Shown: positions 1-12,045, counted from the stretch's first letter. The stretch: 64,000 nucleotides of DNA from Mimachlamys varia (GCA_947623455.1 OX392536.1:9233282-9297281), one strand, 5' to 3'. Notes: generated from the letters alone by a model not told the origin. Program-made: numbers and translations.

Positions 1-265
1 TTGTGTCCAACCTCTGTCATCCAATCATTCTGCAGCAGAAACAAAAACTAAATTAAAATTACAGATATACAGACAGCCAACGACACAATAAACATACATA
101 CAAACCATATCATTTCCGAGTCTGATTCATTAAAATACTTTAGATTTTACCACTTGTTTACTTATCTCTTGTTTACATATCAGGATATTTTTGTTTTTGT
201 TTTTTTGCAGAATCTGAAAGTTCGATTCAAATTTCAGTTTTGGAAAAAAATATTGTGGAATTTTG

Positions 266-1590
266 ACAATTGTTTGAGAAAAAGTGTACTACACTTTGGT
301 AAATTATAAACATCACACAAATCTTGAATTTTGAAATAAAAAATCTTTTGAACAATTTTGATGAATCAGATGGATAAAGGGACATATAATCCAGTGTTTA
401 CTGGTGCGGTGTGGTGACCATGACAACAGACAGATAGGTAAATCAGCCATGTGTTAAAATAAAAAAAAAACATTACAGAAGTATCAGAATGAAACTGAAA
501 ATCTCAAATAAATCAAAACTATTTCTGATGTCATTATTGTGTAACTTTAAGAATTCTAACACAGATTATGCGATAAAATTTGGGTAAGGTTTCAGGCCTT
601 TTTCTGTATGTGAAAATATTTCAATCAATATACATCAAAGGGTCCAAGTCAATAGTTAACACATATTTAGTATACCATGCTTTATATTTACAGAGTTAAA
701 AATCTGTGTCAATAAATGACACATATATTATATAAATTGTGTCAATTATATAAATTGTCTGTGTCAATTTTACATGAACATTACACTTTACAAGTTTGTC
801 CAACAACTTTACACAGATATAACATTATCACCTGCATCAAATGGACATACACATCACACTTTACAAGTTTGTCTAATAAATTAAACTTTCCATTAAAACA
901 TGGCACTGTCTACAGTATTGGTGGGAGCACTAAGAAAAACACATTTGATCGCAGTATCTACGTCACAAATACTAGATACCGTTAATGGACAACACACACA
1001 CGTCATGTTAAGAACAGGTAACAGTTTTCCCGGAGTATGTTGTAGCTAGCAGGATATACGGACATGCAATCTTCACAGGTTTTAATTATATAACCACTCT
1101 GACATAACACTAGATATATAATATATAGGCAGATCATAATACAATAGTTTCTCAGAGCTATACTGGACTGGGTTATTTTTTTGTTATTATGATTTTGCTG
1201 ATGAAATGAATTGTATTGCAATCCAAACTAAAAGTTTTAGCCTAGTGAAAACTCGTGGTCTACACCTACCGTATCTACTGTATATGTGTCTGACTACCGG
1301 GATATGTATTAACTATTCAGTCTAAGACTCTCGTTTCAATGGCCCTATGATTTCCCCAAAGGTACAGATTCAGAGTTCATAGAGCTACAAAAAGATCATG
1401 CATAATGTAGAAAGATTTTGAAAAAATGTTAAAAAAATATTAAGATGAATTTTGATTGGTTAAGTAAAAATTTAAAAAAAAAAAAAAAGGAAGTTTCAAA
1501 TCATAATAAAATGAAAAAACAAATTAAAATGAAACTGCAGTGCAGGAGTTAAAAGAGAAAATATCGGAAAAGTTGGCCATAAAAGTCCAA
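266..1590. other. Non-coding, copy A (counterpart about 26637-27964)
   Basis: AT-rich sequence downstream of the candidate last exon. The open frame at 716-985 has no family signal and is carried along by the duplication. I see no gene or structured repeat. Confidence 0.5.
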
Positions 1591-1618
1591 CTCACCCTGG
1601 TCTCGGTGCGCGGTCTCG

Positions 1619-1665
1619 TCACGGAGCGGACTTGAGATAATTTAGGGCCATCATTCCGCCGACAC
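1619..1665 (-). CDS. TIA1: Candidate last coding exon, copy A (ends ...ALNYLKSAP)
   Basis: Copy A equivalent of 27992-28038, with the same acceptor, the same 15-codon reading including TGA, and the same following donor (CAGG|GTGAGT near 1595). Its retention in both copies says little, because the duplication is so recent. Confidence 0.47.
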
Positions 1666-1669
1666 CTGC

Positions 1670-4660
1670 CCCAAGAGATAGGGAAATACTACCTCAAGCC
1701 TCATGTAAGTGGAGTACCAGGGATGTCAACATGTGGTCACACCGACAGTGTTGTCAGTGTGACAAGATGTTAACGTAACATGTTAAAACAACATCAGCTA
1801 TACCTCAACATATCGACAACAAAGTTCACGTCAACAGACACCAGTGTTAACGCGTACAAGTTGTATTTTAGCGTCTTCACATCTTCAACATTAACTGGTG
1901 TCAAAATATGGTCAACAACAATAAATGTCAACATATTCTGATGTCAACATCATCTCAACGTTCAGGAAATATCGCCTAGTACAAAAACTAACAACTGAAT
2001 TTAGTTTTTTCCATCAAAGTCAACTCCTCTTTTGTCTTAGACACTTCTGGGTATATCAAATAATATATATATAGAATTTAAAATCCATTCTACAGTTACG
2101 GAAGACTTAACCACAGAGAACAAACGAAGCACTGATGTTACAAACTGAACAACTGATAATTTGATGGAGACGAATGTAGGAATCCAATCGAGCCCTGACA
2201 AATGACAAAGTCAAATTATTCTCTTAACAAATCCTTGAAATTTAAAAACTACACCCTCAGTCCAGCTTTTAAAGACCCTAATATTCATAGTAGAGTGCAG
2301 TGTTAATTTCTTGTTTCCGTAAGAGAAGGTACCGAGTACTCATAGGGTTAGTTTTACGCCCACTGTTTTTTTTTTCAAGCCTAAAGCATTATAGGGTTAG
2401 TATTGGTCTAGATGCAGAACTCTTTGGAAAGGAATTATTGAAGAAAAGTTGTTAAACCTTATAAATACAATAAGTAACGAAACACCCATGTCATCACTAC
2501 CGACTAGCAGAAGTATACGTGACGTAAAAACCAAAAGGTCAAGTCTATAGGGTGTACAAGATATTGGACTATTTCCAACACTACACACACACAAAAATCT
2601 CACCAGAATCAATTTCTAACCAAAAAAGCCACAGATTTGTCAGAAGCATTAAAATACAGTACCTGAGTAGTGTATAATCAGGAATATATATTCACCTAAA
2701 CTAGCCGAACTTTTCAATGTATAAGCAACATACTTTGAGATTTTGTTCATTTCATCAACAAAGGGACTATCACACAGCATTGTGAGTATAGTAAAAACAA
2801 TCAGGAATGATTTTGTTTGGAAAAGACAAAAAAAACCGACATTAATTAATTTAAAGAAATGCACACATAACACACAAGGCAAACCAAGCAGTGATCAGAC
2901 ACAGAAGGAAGCGACTACACAGCCACAGGTTACTCAGCTCATCGTACAACATCACAACAGATCGGAATGAAGCAGTGTACGGGGTAGATATTGTTTAAAT
3001 TCAAAGTTAAAATACTGGGGAGAAAAATTCAAAAAAATAATTTTGAAAAATAAAAAAAGAAAGGCAATGAATTAATTGAATAATTAAAAAAAGAAATTGC
3101 TCTCTTAATTTGAAATGCAGACAACTGATGAATAACACATTCATCCCAGAGGGCACAGTTGAACACTTCTAATTCAAAAGTTGGACATTTTTTAATGATA
3201 CAAATCAGAACAGCCTGAAAAGTAATATTTTTATTAGCTGCGAAAACGAGTAACATGAACTGAGTAATTGAGGGCGGAGTCAAACACAACTATACACAGA
3301 AGGCATACAGTGACAGATTCAGGGGGCGGGGTCAAGGCTGGAAATCTACATCAACATGGAGTGGGCACGGCAGTATTTCCAACCTTTGACCCTATACATG
3401 TTAGCAACAGGTCAAACTAGCCTGATATATTGTACCCAGCATGCACTTGTCCCTTCCCACAATGCTAAGCATCAGTCTAATCTGCATTCAATTTTCATGA
3501 ATTGCAAAAAAAGTCTGTTCCCCTATACTTTGGAAGGTACATTTAATCAATTACTTCGGCGTAGTCTAGTACATGTTTATTTTTGTATATTTTTCTAATT
3601 TGTTATAAGCACAACTCTCACCCTTATCCTCTATCTACCAGTATCATTCTATGAAATAGGATATTTTAATCTCCTTCAACATGTTCAATTCAGTGTTGTT
3701 TCAACAGAGTACCATCATCTTTCATGAAATTACATCCGCCTCCATACTTTTTTCTCTCTCTTGAAAATGAATCCATGAATTGATATAAATCAACCTATGA
3801 ATAATATTTAAAATTTTGTTTCAAAAAATCATTTTACCATTTTAACCAGTAACTTTGTACCCATGTTTAACGATCAGTGCTGCCCCAGCCAGATACAATC
3901 GATACACAGAATATATAGCTATGTAGTACTAGGTCGTATACAGGATTAAAATTAACAGGCATTCTGGCAGATTTCTCCCTTGCATTTAAACAATGTTCTG
4001 CACATTTTGAACTTTTTAAAATTATTATTCAATTGTATATTAAAAGTATTAATCATTCAAATTTTTGGTCAAATGTATCGACTTTGAATCCAGTTTTCTT
4101 ATTTATATTCCACAATGCAAGGGAGATAACTAGTATTGCCCCACCACACATGGACATTTTTATTGACCTGTTTCCACGCCTTCATCTGAAATTCACATAA
4201 ATCGTCCGTAAAGCATTGTACTGGACATTTAAGAACCTAAACAAATAGATTTTGGGAAGAATCATTAACGTTACCAGTAATTAATGTAACGGTGCACTTT
4301 CTATCAACAAAGATAACAAAGTCGCAATCAAAACTTGTTTGAAAAAGTTTCCCCTTTATGAAAGCCAAGCACTAGTGTGTTAAAAATGCTCAAGTTTGCG
4401 AGAAAAAAAAAATAGAGAAATACAAAGCCATAAAGACTGAGCTCTTTTGACAGGCAACGGTACGCTACACGAAGTGTGCAAAATATCTGCACAGAAAATG
4501 AATTTCAATCTTTATAACTCCAAGTGCATTTTTCTAAATATCAGTTAAGATTTGAATCCCGCCTAGAAATTGAAAATTAAAAGTAATATCTAAAAGTTCA
4601 TGCAAAAAGAGAAATAAAAGAAACAAAATATTGATACACAATAGAAGTGAAATACTTGAT
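1670..4660. other. Intron between the 113-nt exon and the last-exon candidate, copy A (B: about 28043-31035)
   Basis: AT-rich intronic sequence. At 1715-1970 a loose series of GTCAACA/TGTTAAC motifs recurs every 20-40 bases (degenerate minisatellite). At 3300-3330 there is a short GC-rich patch (GGGGGCGGGGTCA). No coding signal was found. Confidence 0.5.
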
Positions 4661-4664
4661 AATA

Positions 4665-4766
4665 CAGTGTAACCTATCTAAACTGTAGAACCCAATCGTC
4701 TGGTTACTGTGTTGAGGGACAAATGATGTCACTCTGGTGCGTGTTCAGTTTAGACAGGTTTCACTG
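4665..4766. mobile_element. 102-bp TIR element (MITE), copy A
   Basis: Terminal inverted repeats CAGTGTAACCTATCTAAACT and, reading inward from the other end, CAGTGAAACCTGTCTAAACT. It is flanked by TA on both sides, as expected for Tc1/mariner- or pogo-type insertion. It has no coding capacity. It sits just downstream of the 113-nt exon and supplies a stop codon to the read-through frame. Confidence 0.75.
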
Positions 4767-4811
4767 TACATGCTAAAGAAGAAAATGGAGCCTGGATATT
4801 ATGGGATGTAC

Positions 4812-4924
4812 CTTGCTGCATCGGATATCCCATCATGCCTGGTTGCTGGCCGTTGAACTGCTGCTGTTGGCCCGGTTGCATCTGGACCTGTCCCCACTGT
4901 TGGACAGCTGCCGGCACGTTCATA
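4812..4924 (-). CDS. TIA1: TIA1-like exon, copy A: prion-like tail part 2
   Basis: Second copy of the 113-nt exon (GQVQMQPGQQQQFNGQQPGM core), with the GGTTACAG acceptor inside a 29-bp minisatellite and a CAAG|GTACAT donor. It ends in phase 1, like the copy at 31186-31298. Reading through the donor reaches a stop inside the adjacent TIR element. Confidence 0.83.
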
Positions 4925-5200
4925 CTGTAACCATAGCAACCAACATAGACATTCAGTTACCATTACAACCAACATAACCATTCAGTTACCATAGCAACCA
5001 ACAGACATTTAATTACCATATCAACTTATATAGAGATTCAGTTACCATAGCAACTAACATAGACATCGTGTTACCACAGTAACCAATATAAACATTCAGT
5101 TACCATAGCAACCAACAAACACATTCAATTACCACAGCAACTAACATAGACATTCAGTAGCCAATGTAAATGCTCAGTTACCATAGCACTAGAATATAAA
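4925..5200. repeat. 29-bp minisatellite next to a splice acceptor, copy A
   Basis: About nine units of ACCATAGCAACCAACATAGA+CATTCAGTT, for example starting at 4930, 4959 and 4988. On the sense strand the array runs directly into the GGTTACAG acceptor of the 113-nt exon, so it replaces the usual pyrimidine tract. Copy B is at 31299-31565. Confidence 0.85.
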
Positions 5201-5377
5201 CAACTTGTCAAACAGTCGAATGGATATGGGATTCATTGTTAATCATTTTTTCCCATTATTAAGACTTCTTGTATTTTTTCTCCTTTTCGAACATTTTACT
5301 TTTCTAGATTGGAGCCTACCTACCTGAGTTCTTCTATGACCTTAACCTACCTGAGATCTGCTATGACCTTGACCTAC

Positions 5378-5568
5378 CTGTATGTCTGGTAGTTGTAGCC
5401 TGCTGGCCACTGGTTAATACCTCCAGCCTGCATGTAGCTGCCCTGTGCCATGTTCTGGTAGGCCCCTGGGAAGTAATAGCCCATGTTGAAGTACGGAGAG
5501 TAGGAGGAGGGCGAGCTGGTGGAGTACTGCTGCTGCGGACTCTGCTGGGCGGGACTGTTCTGTGTGGG
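5378..5568 (-). CDS. TIA1: TIA1-like exon, copy A: prion-like tail part 1
   Basis: Second copy of the 191-nt Q/S/Y-rich exon (SPQQQYSTSSPSSYSPYFNM core). The frame is open, phase 0 to 2, with acceptor TGATCCACAG and donor ACAG|GTAGGT. The exon matches 31752-31942, while the surrounding intron has scattered single-base differences. Confidence 0.85.
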
Positions 5569-5664
5569 CTGTGGATCAGACGTGTTGATATCGTCAAATA
5601 TTCACAACATCAGAAATAAATACAATCTTCAGGTAGTTTATTCATATTAAACAATAACTGTGGT

Positions 5665-5760
5665 GTTTTAAGGACACGTTTTGATGGTGGAGGAAAGCAA
5701 GCTGGAGTACCAGAAGAACGACCAGTAACCCATGGCCATTATCTGGTGACAGCCCTATGT
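5665..5760 (-). mobile_element. Diverged SINE 3' fragment, copy A
   Basis: TTTTAAGGACACGTTTTGAT, GGTGGAGGAAAGC, CTGGAGTACCAGAAGAACGA and a CTGGTGACAGCCC end line up in order with the body of the SINE at 34172-34377. It lacks the tRNA-like head. Copy B is at about 32040-32135. Confidence 0.5.
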
Positions 5761-6049
5761 AGACCTTTAACCAGCCACTAAAGGCTACTTATCGTAGATG
5801 GTCAGACTTTCTTCCATAACAAACAATCCCATTAACCAAATATAAGCATGAACTTGTATTTCCATATTTGTTTTTCAACCAAAACATTTTTGTTTTCATT
5901 GCACTTCAAAAACGGCAGAAATTTATTTATGAGAAACTAAAGAATATAGGCGACTCAAAAAACATATATCTTCCTATTGAGCGATATCAATGAAAAACCT
6001 ATTAAGTATAGATATTAACCAACACAAGTGGTGATTTCAGAAGAAAATT

Positions 6050-6310
6050 TTAAGAGTGGCCGGGTCGCCGCCAGTACATGTGTAGTCTTGACGCCACACT
6101 TGTACTTATCGAGACAAATCGTGACGAAAGTTGTGAAGCCAGTGACGGAGGGCTGATGACACCATCAATCAAATGCCTGTAATTTAGCCATCATCGAAGC
6201 GATTCCTCACACTATAAGTAATCGTGGGGCCAATAACAATTACGCTCAAGCCGTACTGGCCCTAGCGGGGACCCCATTACTCAATCCACGACTGGACATC
6301 ACCGGTAGTT
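6050..6310. promoter_or_regulatory. GC-balanced intronic island (possible conserved element), copy A
   Basis: Between the 142- and 191-nt exons about 260 bases are clearly richer in GC than the flanks and free of repeats. They contain homeodomain-like (CAATCAAATG, CAATAACAATTA) and CRE-like stretches. The copy at about 32425-32690 differs at very few positions. A regulatory role is inferred only from composition. Confidence 0.25.
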
Positions 6311-6630
6311 AGCTTCATTCCGTATCCACATTGTAATTCTTAACATCTAATTTTTTAAAGAAAATCAATATCTTTGTGTTAAAGGTTTCAAAAGTACTGG
6401 CCAGGATCCAAAACTTCAAAAATATCAATAAGTTTTCCGGTAAGATTCTTAAAATCGCAGATATTGCGCGAGTATGATAGAAGCCGACAGATTTGATGGT
6501 GACCAGATATTCTGATGTGTGCTAGACAGATCATCATCTAGTACAATTCTGTCTGGCTGTCGAAGTGGTCGTGGGACAAGCACGTCCAGGAGTGGTCACA
6601 GCCTGGGACCAACATGTCCAGGAGTGGTCA

Positions 6631-6672
6631 CCAGGGGTGTGGCAGTGCCCCCAGTGTTGTTCTGACTAAGAG
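6631..6672 (-). repeat. Partial duplicate of the 142-nt exon's 3' end (copy A)
   Basis: About 42 bases repeat the end of the neighbouring exon (encoding QNNTGGTATPL) 64 bases further along the transcript, with three or so substitutions. It is preceded by a pyrimidine-rich tract ending CTCTTAG and ends CTG|GTGACC, so both sites resemble splice sites. The same structure is at about 33009-33050 in copy B. Confidence 0.6.
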
Positions 6673-6695
6673 TGAGGAGTAGAGGGGGTATTTAC

Positions 6696-6837
6696 CAGGG
6701 GTGTGGCAGTGCCCCCAGTGCTGTTCTGGCTAGGGTCGTTGGACTCTTTTCCCCAGGAACACTTCACTTGTTGGTCGTTCACCATTGTACCATGAACTGA
6801 ACAGATCGCTTGAGCAGCTGCTTCTTTTGTGGAAAAT
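6696..6837 (-). CDS. TIA1: TIA1-like exon, copy A: end of RRM3
   Basis: Second copy of the 142-nt exon with the VKCSWGKE motif, intact and identical by eye to 33074-33215. The acceptor TTTTTTTCAG and donor CTG|GTAAAT are retained. The open frame and lack of substitutions point to a very recent duplication, gene conversion, or an assembly artefact. Confidence 0.88.
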
Positions 6838-7039
6838 CTGAAAAAAACAACAACATATTTTTAACAGAAAAACAACAGAAATATGAAAACATTCTTCAAC
6901 TGTTTTTTATCACAAAAAAAACAACCCAATTTTTATCCTCTTGATATGTTAAAACCTACAAAGTTTGAAAGAAATTAATGTAAAGAGAAATAACTCTTCC
7001 GATTATTGGAAAATCAATGTTCAAAAACTCAAGTTCATA

Positions 7040-7190
7040 TCATAGTGAATAAATGTACAAACTTTGAAAGAGGTAAGTTTGAAATCATGGGAGATCTCCA
7101 GACAAATAAAAGTTTAGGTCGGACGGAAAACAGCATATCATAATACGTCCCGTCAAATTTGATTGGCGTATAAAAATGACATTTTTTCTG
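7040..7190 (-). repeat. Diverged dispersed-repeat fragment, copy A (B: 33420-33570)
   Basis: On the minus strand the segment contains GACGGGACGTATTATGATAT and TTTTCCGTCCGACC, motifs that resemble the ends of dispersed molluscan repeats with a CCGT microsatellite. The open frame across it has no gene signal. Confidence 0.35.
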
Positions 7191-7273
7191 TGACAATGAA
7201 TACAAGTAGATCTTCATAATCTTTAACTTCATTCAAAGTTTTGGTGCAAATAATTTACTCTAAGAGAGCAATT

Positions 7274-7445
7274 CAGTAGAACCTTGTTACCCGTATCTCA
7301 AACTCATCTAACTCGAAGACCCCTTTTAATTCGAAACCTTTTGTCGGTCCCGCCATGCTTTGCACTAGCTTTTCAAATTGCGTAACTCAAATAACTTGAA
7401 GTTTTACTTTGCTCCTGTCAACTTTGAGAAAACGAGGTTCAACCG
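7274..7445. mobile_element. pogo/Tigger-like MITE, copy A
   Basis: The left end CAGTAGAACCTTGTTACCCG and the inverted right end CGGTTGAACCTCGTTTTCTC are imperfect inverted repeats of the 'GAACCTCGTT' type typical of pogo-family non-autonomous elements. About 172 bases, no ORF. Copy B is at 33654-33825. Confidence 0.5.
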
Positions 7446-7527
7446 TATTTTAAAAAAGAGTGAAACAGAAGTTCAAAGAAATAGGGAGGTTGAGGGGATA
7501 GAACAAAGGAGACTGGTGTACACTTAC

Positions 7528-7612
7528 CTTATAAAAGCATAACCCTTATCTTTAAATACTCTAACTTCTTGTATTGTGCCGTATGTGTTGAATGTTTGAC
7601 GTATAAGATCTT
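7528..7612 (-). CDS. TIA1: TIA1-like exon, copy A: RRM3 alpha1 to RNP1
   Basis: Second copy of the 85-nt RRM3 exon, about 26.4 kb downstream of the copy at 33908-33992, with the same bases, phases and splice sites (TTTTGCAG acceptor, AAG|GTAAGTG donor). Its phase-1 start matches both the unique exon at 44804 and the end of copy B's 113-nt exon, so it can be spliced in frame either way. No stop or frameshift is present. Confidence 0.88.
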
Positions 7613-7829
7613 CTGCAAAATAAAAATGAACACACACTCAATAATAGTTGAAATCCAATCATATCACAATCATTTATAGTAGAAATGGAAATTAATATAT
7701 CACAATCATTAATAGTAGAAATTTAGCTTAATTTTAACTGAATTAAGTCAGTGCACTCCTGAAAACACATTTGAACTCATCCAATTCTTGGTTTGGTTTA
7801 TTTTGTTTAACGTCCTATTAACAGCCAGG

Positions 7830-10080
7830 TTTTTTTTTTTTAATTAAGGCTGTATTATTAAGGTAATTGTGTATATAATTATATGAATGGCATTGACAAT
7901 GTGTTATTTGAAAAAAAAAAAAAAAATAAAAATCACCAGTATATCCATAAAGGCCTAAGTATAGACTTCAATTATTTTTTTCTCTATTGAAAAAATAATA
8001 TCATATCAAATCATTTCAATTATTAATCATGATTATTAATGATATAATTCTACATAATAATATTATTTAATTTTCATTACAAATATATTTACACATCGAG
8101 CTAAATACATATTTTTGTGAAATGTAAAATCAGATCTCTTGTAAAAACGCAAACAATTTAGTCCGTGCATACGTAATAAAAAAAGCGGTAATGTTTAGGA
8201 CGAAACAAAATACATGTACACTGCAACCTGTGCTACCCAAGCACTAGCTAGGCTTTACTAAACGTTTATTGAAGGTCTCACACACCTACCTAAATCAGCC
8301 AATGACGGCGTGTTTCATACGATTGTAGTCCCTACTGAAAATTTGTTCCGGCTAAGTACAGTGATTCTGAATAATGTAAATAGATAATTGTTGACATATT
8401 CTGCATTGAATGAAATCTATAGATATTTAACTTTACAAAAATGTATACTTTTGGTAGATTTTGATATGTGCTGGCGGATTGATATGGGGTCAAAAGTCAG
8501 AGGGTGTTGCCGTCCCATTTCACTGGTTTGACATGTAAATTTCCGGTTATCCGAAGCAGACGCCCGTAGCGATCTAAAATGCCACGAAACTCCTGATAAA
8601 ATGTCATTTGAAGTCTTTGCCATGTATGTATCTGTGAACCCAGGCAGTTGTCACTAGTGTTAAACTTCAAATATTCAAGTTATTAGCTCGAAAGTTTATT
8701 AATAACATTTGGTGGTGTGAGTCCTGAAGTAGTAGTTGTAATTCGGTGAGTTGGTCAGAGAGCAATTTCTGGGAATCACACGAGTGACCTCCCTTCGACC
8801 ATGTTTTCAGTTTGTCGGAAATGGGTCATGTTTCGGGAAATAAACGTATTTATTAAACCACGGATATGATAAGATCTAAGTCCATGATTAAACCCACGGA
8901 GTTTCTATATACACGTAAGTCCTTGTTTAAATTGCATAAACGTATATAGCCAATTCAAACAATAAATCAAAAATTAAAATTGCAGTTATAAGTTTCTGTA
9001 ATTGTAATAATGGTAATTGTAATAATGGTTATGTTCTTTTTCACCAGTTCAAACGAACATAAATCATTTATCAATTATAACTCAACACTGTTATATAGAT
9101 AATAGCCGACTGCAGCTAGCGCCTTTATTGTGGTAAAATACAATAAAATGACCAAAAACACGACGTCCGTTTCCGTCTTGGACAAGTCCAGGGATGCTGG
9201 GTTAAAATCCAATATAACGTTGGATGGTGTACCGGTCCTTCAATGAGACAACCACATTCCATAGGCTAAGCTTCATACACCACTCACCACCTACAATCCT
9301 AAAAACAAACCAAAATAAATCAACACAATGTACCGTCGAAAACAACGAGGGGGTGGGGGGTTAAAGACCACTAGCGCGCTGTCCGGCTGCAACAGCTCGA
9401 ATGACACTATCACCTATACACCGTGTATACGTCATACCCGTACCCCCGGTAATTCACGTGATATCCGTATTTCACCATATACGTCGGCATACACGCCCGA
9501 CACCCTCCTCAAGCACCTATTCAACCCCAGTGAACCCGTACCACTGATAAATATAATACAAAGGTTCTTGTCAGATCTTGCAAATTTGGCCGGCATTGCA
9601 ATAAAAATTAAAAAAAAAAAAAAACCCGTTCCAGTCACACTTACATTTCAATTCTAATTTGTTAAGTCGCTCACCATGTCGCAACTTGACATTTCGGTTA
9701 CCAAGGATGGAGATGAAGAACATGTCCGGAAAAGTCACTCTTTTATACACACATGATATATTTCAATATCATTACAGTAACATCAATTCATTTTCCCTTT
9801 GCCCAAAATACAAGATTTTGTTCTGTTATATTGAGTAACCTGATTAATCGCGAATATCTCAAATGGGACAATTAGGTATTAACCGGAAACGTTTTGTGAT
9901 TTCTTTTCCGGATTCATGCAAAACGCACACCTTTACTGGTATGTACGTGTTTAGTCGTATACCGTATACCAGACCTGAAATATACCAATCAGGTTAAACA
10001 ATATAACCGAAAAATGTCTGCACCTAGTTAGATCCTTTCATTTACATCGATAAAATCTCATGTAATGATAAAAATCAACA
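7830..10080. other. Unannotated spacer
   Basis: Unique AT-rich sequence with homopolymer A/T runs (7830, 7910, 9610). The short open frames at 8417-8623 and 9328-9657 show no family signal or splice context. At 9340-9540 there is a GC-richer patch with repeated ATACGTC/CGTAT words. No gene is supported. Confidence 0.5.
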
Positions 10081-10312
10081 TGGGTTACGATCACCTACGC
10101 TCTCTACATTCCTGTAATCATCCTCGATACCCAGGGGGTTACGATCACCTACGTTCTCTCTACACCCCTGTAATCATCCTCGGCATCCAGGGGTTACGAT
10201 CACCTGCGCTCTCTACACCCATGTAAGCATCCTCGATATCCAGGGGTTACGATTACCTACGCTCTTAACTCTCCTGGAATCATTCTCGTTATCAAGGGGT
10301 AACGATAATTGG
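10081..10312. repeat. Minisatellite, unit 53-55 bp, about 4 copies
   Basis: TTACGATCACCTACGCTCTC...ATCCTCGATATCCAGGGG recurs with starts at about 10085, 10139, 10194 and 10247, plus a partial fifth. It abuts the left end of an inverted-repeat arm. Confidence 0.85.
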
Positions 10313-11054
10313 ATTAGGTTGTTTCTAATGAATAAAGTATTTTTCATTTTAGTATATATAATAAATGTCGCAGTTGTTGAAAGTCGTATATTATAGTTAC
10401 TATAAGTATTAACGGTGTCCAAGGAAAGACAAGTATTAACAGCTAAGTATGAATAAATTATTTATACATTTTCACCAAATTCTGACAGGTAGTTATGGTT
10501 GACAATATTAATTATCATCATGTATCTATAGCATCAAGTTTATGTTTGTTTTATTTGTACAATGTTTATTGTGTAAAAAAAAAGTTTTTTAAGACGTGAG
10601 AACATTTCGTTACGCCAAATATTGCTGCTACAATGCGTATATTTTGATACAAGGGGTATTGTAGACTATTAGATACAGGTTTTGTAGCGCTGAATGGTTA
10701 ATTATCACAGCTAGTAAGATGTGTTGTAAATAGAAAATCATTAACTAGTTAGCTGGGACATACCGTTGTCATACGTCGTCATTATTAGGCTGGGCAGCCC
10801 TCGTGTCGTACCTCCTCATGGTTAAATGAGAAACCCCTGTGTCATATGTTGTCATGGTTACATAGGAAACCCCTGTGTCATATGTGGATGATACATGTGC
10901 ATGAATGAAAAGGTTACGAATGTCATTGAACAGTTGTTTTATACAACATCGTTCACCCTCATCAGAACATGTTACTCATACAGAACAAAATGCTTCTACA
11001 AAATGTTATCTAAGCAATGTGAAATGTAAATAAATACTATTGCTAGTCCAAACA
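10306..11054 (+). repeat. Inverted repeat, arm A
   Basis: Sequence from AATTGGATTAGG to GCTAGTCCAAAC. Its reverse complement occurs in two blocks at 22496-23077 and 19917-20078, with moderate divergence. It includes a short internal tandem (AGAAACCCCTGTGTCATATG twice). No ORF is shared between arms that looks real. Confidence 0.85.
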
Positions 11055-11345
11055 TATATTCAAAGTCAAAAACACCGGTTTATTTTTCCCGACAATGGAT
11101 TTTTTATGCCGTATCCTGGAAAGTTAAAAGAGCATCACCCTTCAGAATTCATAATGTAATATTACCTACATGTATGTATTTTACACATTAATGTTGACAT
11201 CAAATGCAACCTTAGGCATTCATCACAAGTGAGACGGGAGAAAACACTCCATTGTTCCAATGCTAATAAGAAGGAGTCAGTGGGTTCCCGATATGGAACA
11301 TCCATGACGGTACCATTTCTTTTCCAAGCGAATTAAACAATAATC

Positions 11346-11363
11346 GGGGGGGGGGGGGGGGGG
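11346..11363. repeat. G18 homopolymer
   Basis: Eighteen consecutive G on the plus strand, uncommon in AT-rich DNA. It may be length-variable or a sequencing weak point. Confidence 0.95.
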
Positions 11364-11775
11364 CACAGACAAATGAAATCCCTTCTCATGTGAAGAAATA
11401 GAAGTAAAGAAACATTAAACAAAACCAAGAAAGATGTAAGTATATAGGACAGAAAGACGACTTTTTTACCACGATCAAAACACGCTGGCAGTTATAAACA
11501 CAAATATAGAAACGGCACAAAACACGTTGACAGCTATAAAAACAAACTCTTTAAACCAGAAAACCGTTGATATTTTATCCAAAAGGCATTGTCAAAAGAA
11601 ATATGCGTGAAAACCGCTTACATTTTGATAACATACACATACATGTAAATGATAGTGACAAAAGTCATAGTGTTAAGTCGCATATACAACTCTGCAATAA
11701 TGCAACGTTTAAGTAAACGGGATAATTCTGACTTTAAATTATAAAAGACATTAAAAATAATAACAATTAAATTAA
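11364..11775. other. Unannotated
   Basis: AT-rich; nothing recognised. Confidence 0.4.
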
Positions 11776-12045
11776 ATCAAAGTGCCTGGTATCTTTCATG
11801 TTTTTTATTATCAGTAAATTATTTTCATAACCAAGATGTTGTGTCCAGCAAATTTGCTGCATTTTATTTTTTCGGCGCAAAAAGACCCTCATTGAACAGG
11901 CTTGATCTATGACGTCATAATTACACCACGTGCCTGATATCTTTTGTGTTTTTTTATTATCAGTAAATTATTTTCATAACCAAGATGTTGTTTCCAGCAG
12001 ATTTGCTGCATTTTATTGTTTCAGCAGTAACGTAGTCTCTTTACA
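11776..12045. repeat. Two-copy tandem repeat, unit about 148 bp
   Basis: GTGCCTGGTATCTTT...TTTTTTATTATCAGTAAATT...CCAAGATGTTGT...TTTGCTGCATTTTATT occurs from 11782 and again from 11930. Confidence 0.8.

Larger units (their letters stand above)
1..7829. repeat. Segmental duplication copy A
   Basis: Direct repeat of 26460-34210. The offset drifts only from 26459 at the start to 26373-26381 later, through small indels; the largest is about 80 bases at 195-274, present here and absent from copy B. Mismatches are about one per hundred bases or fewer in introns, and the exons look identical. The left boundary is cut off by the window. The right boundary at about 7829 falls inside a SINE tail and is followed by a T-rich run. 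Confidence 0.97.
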
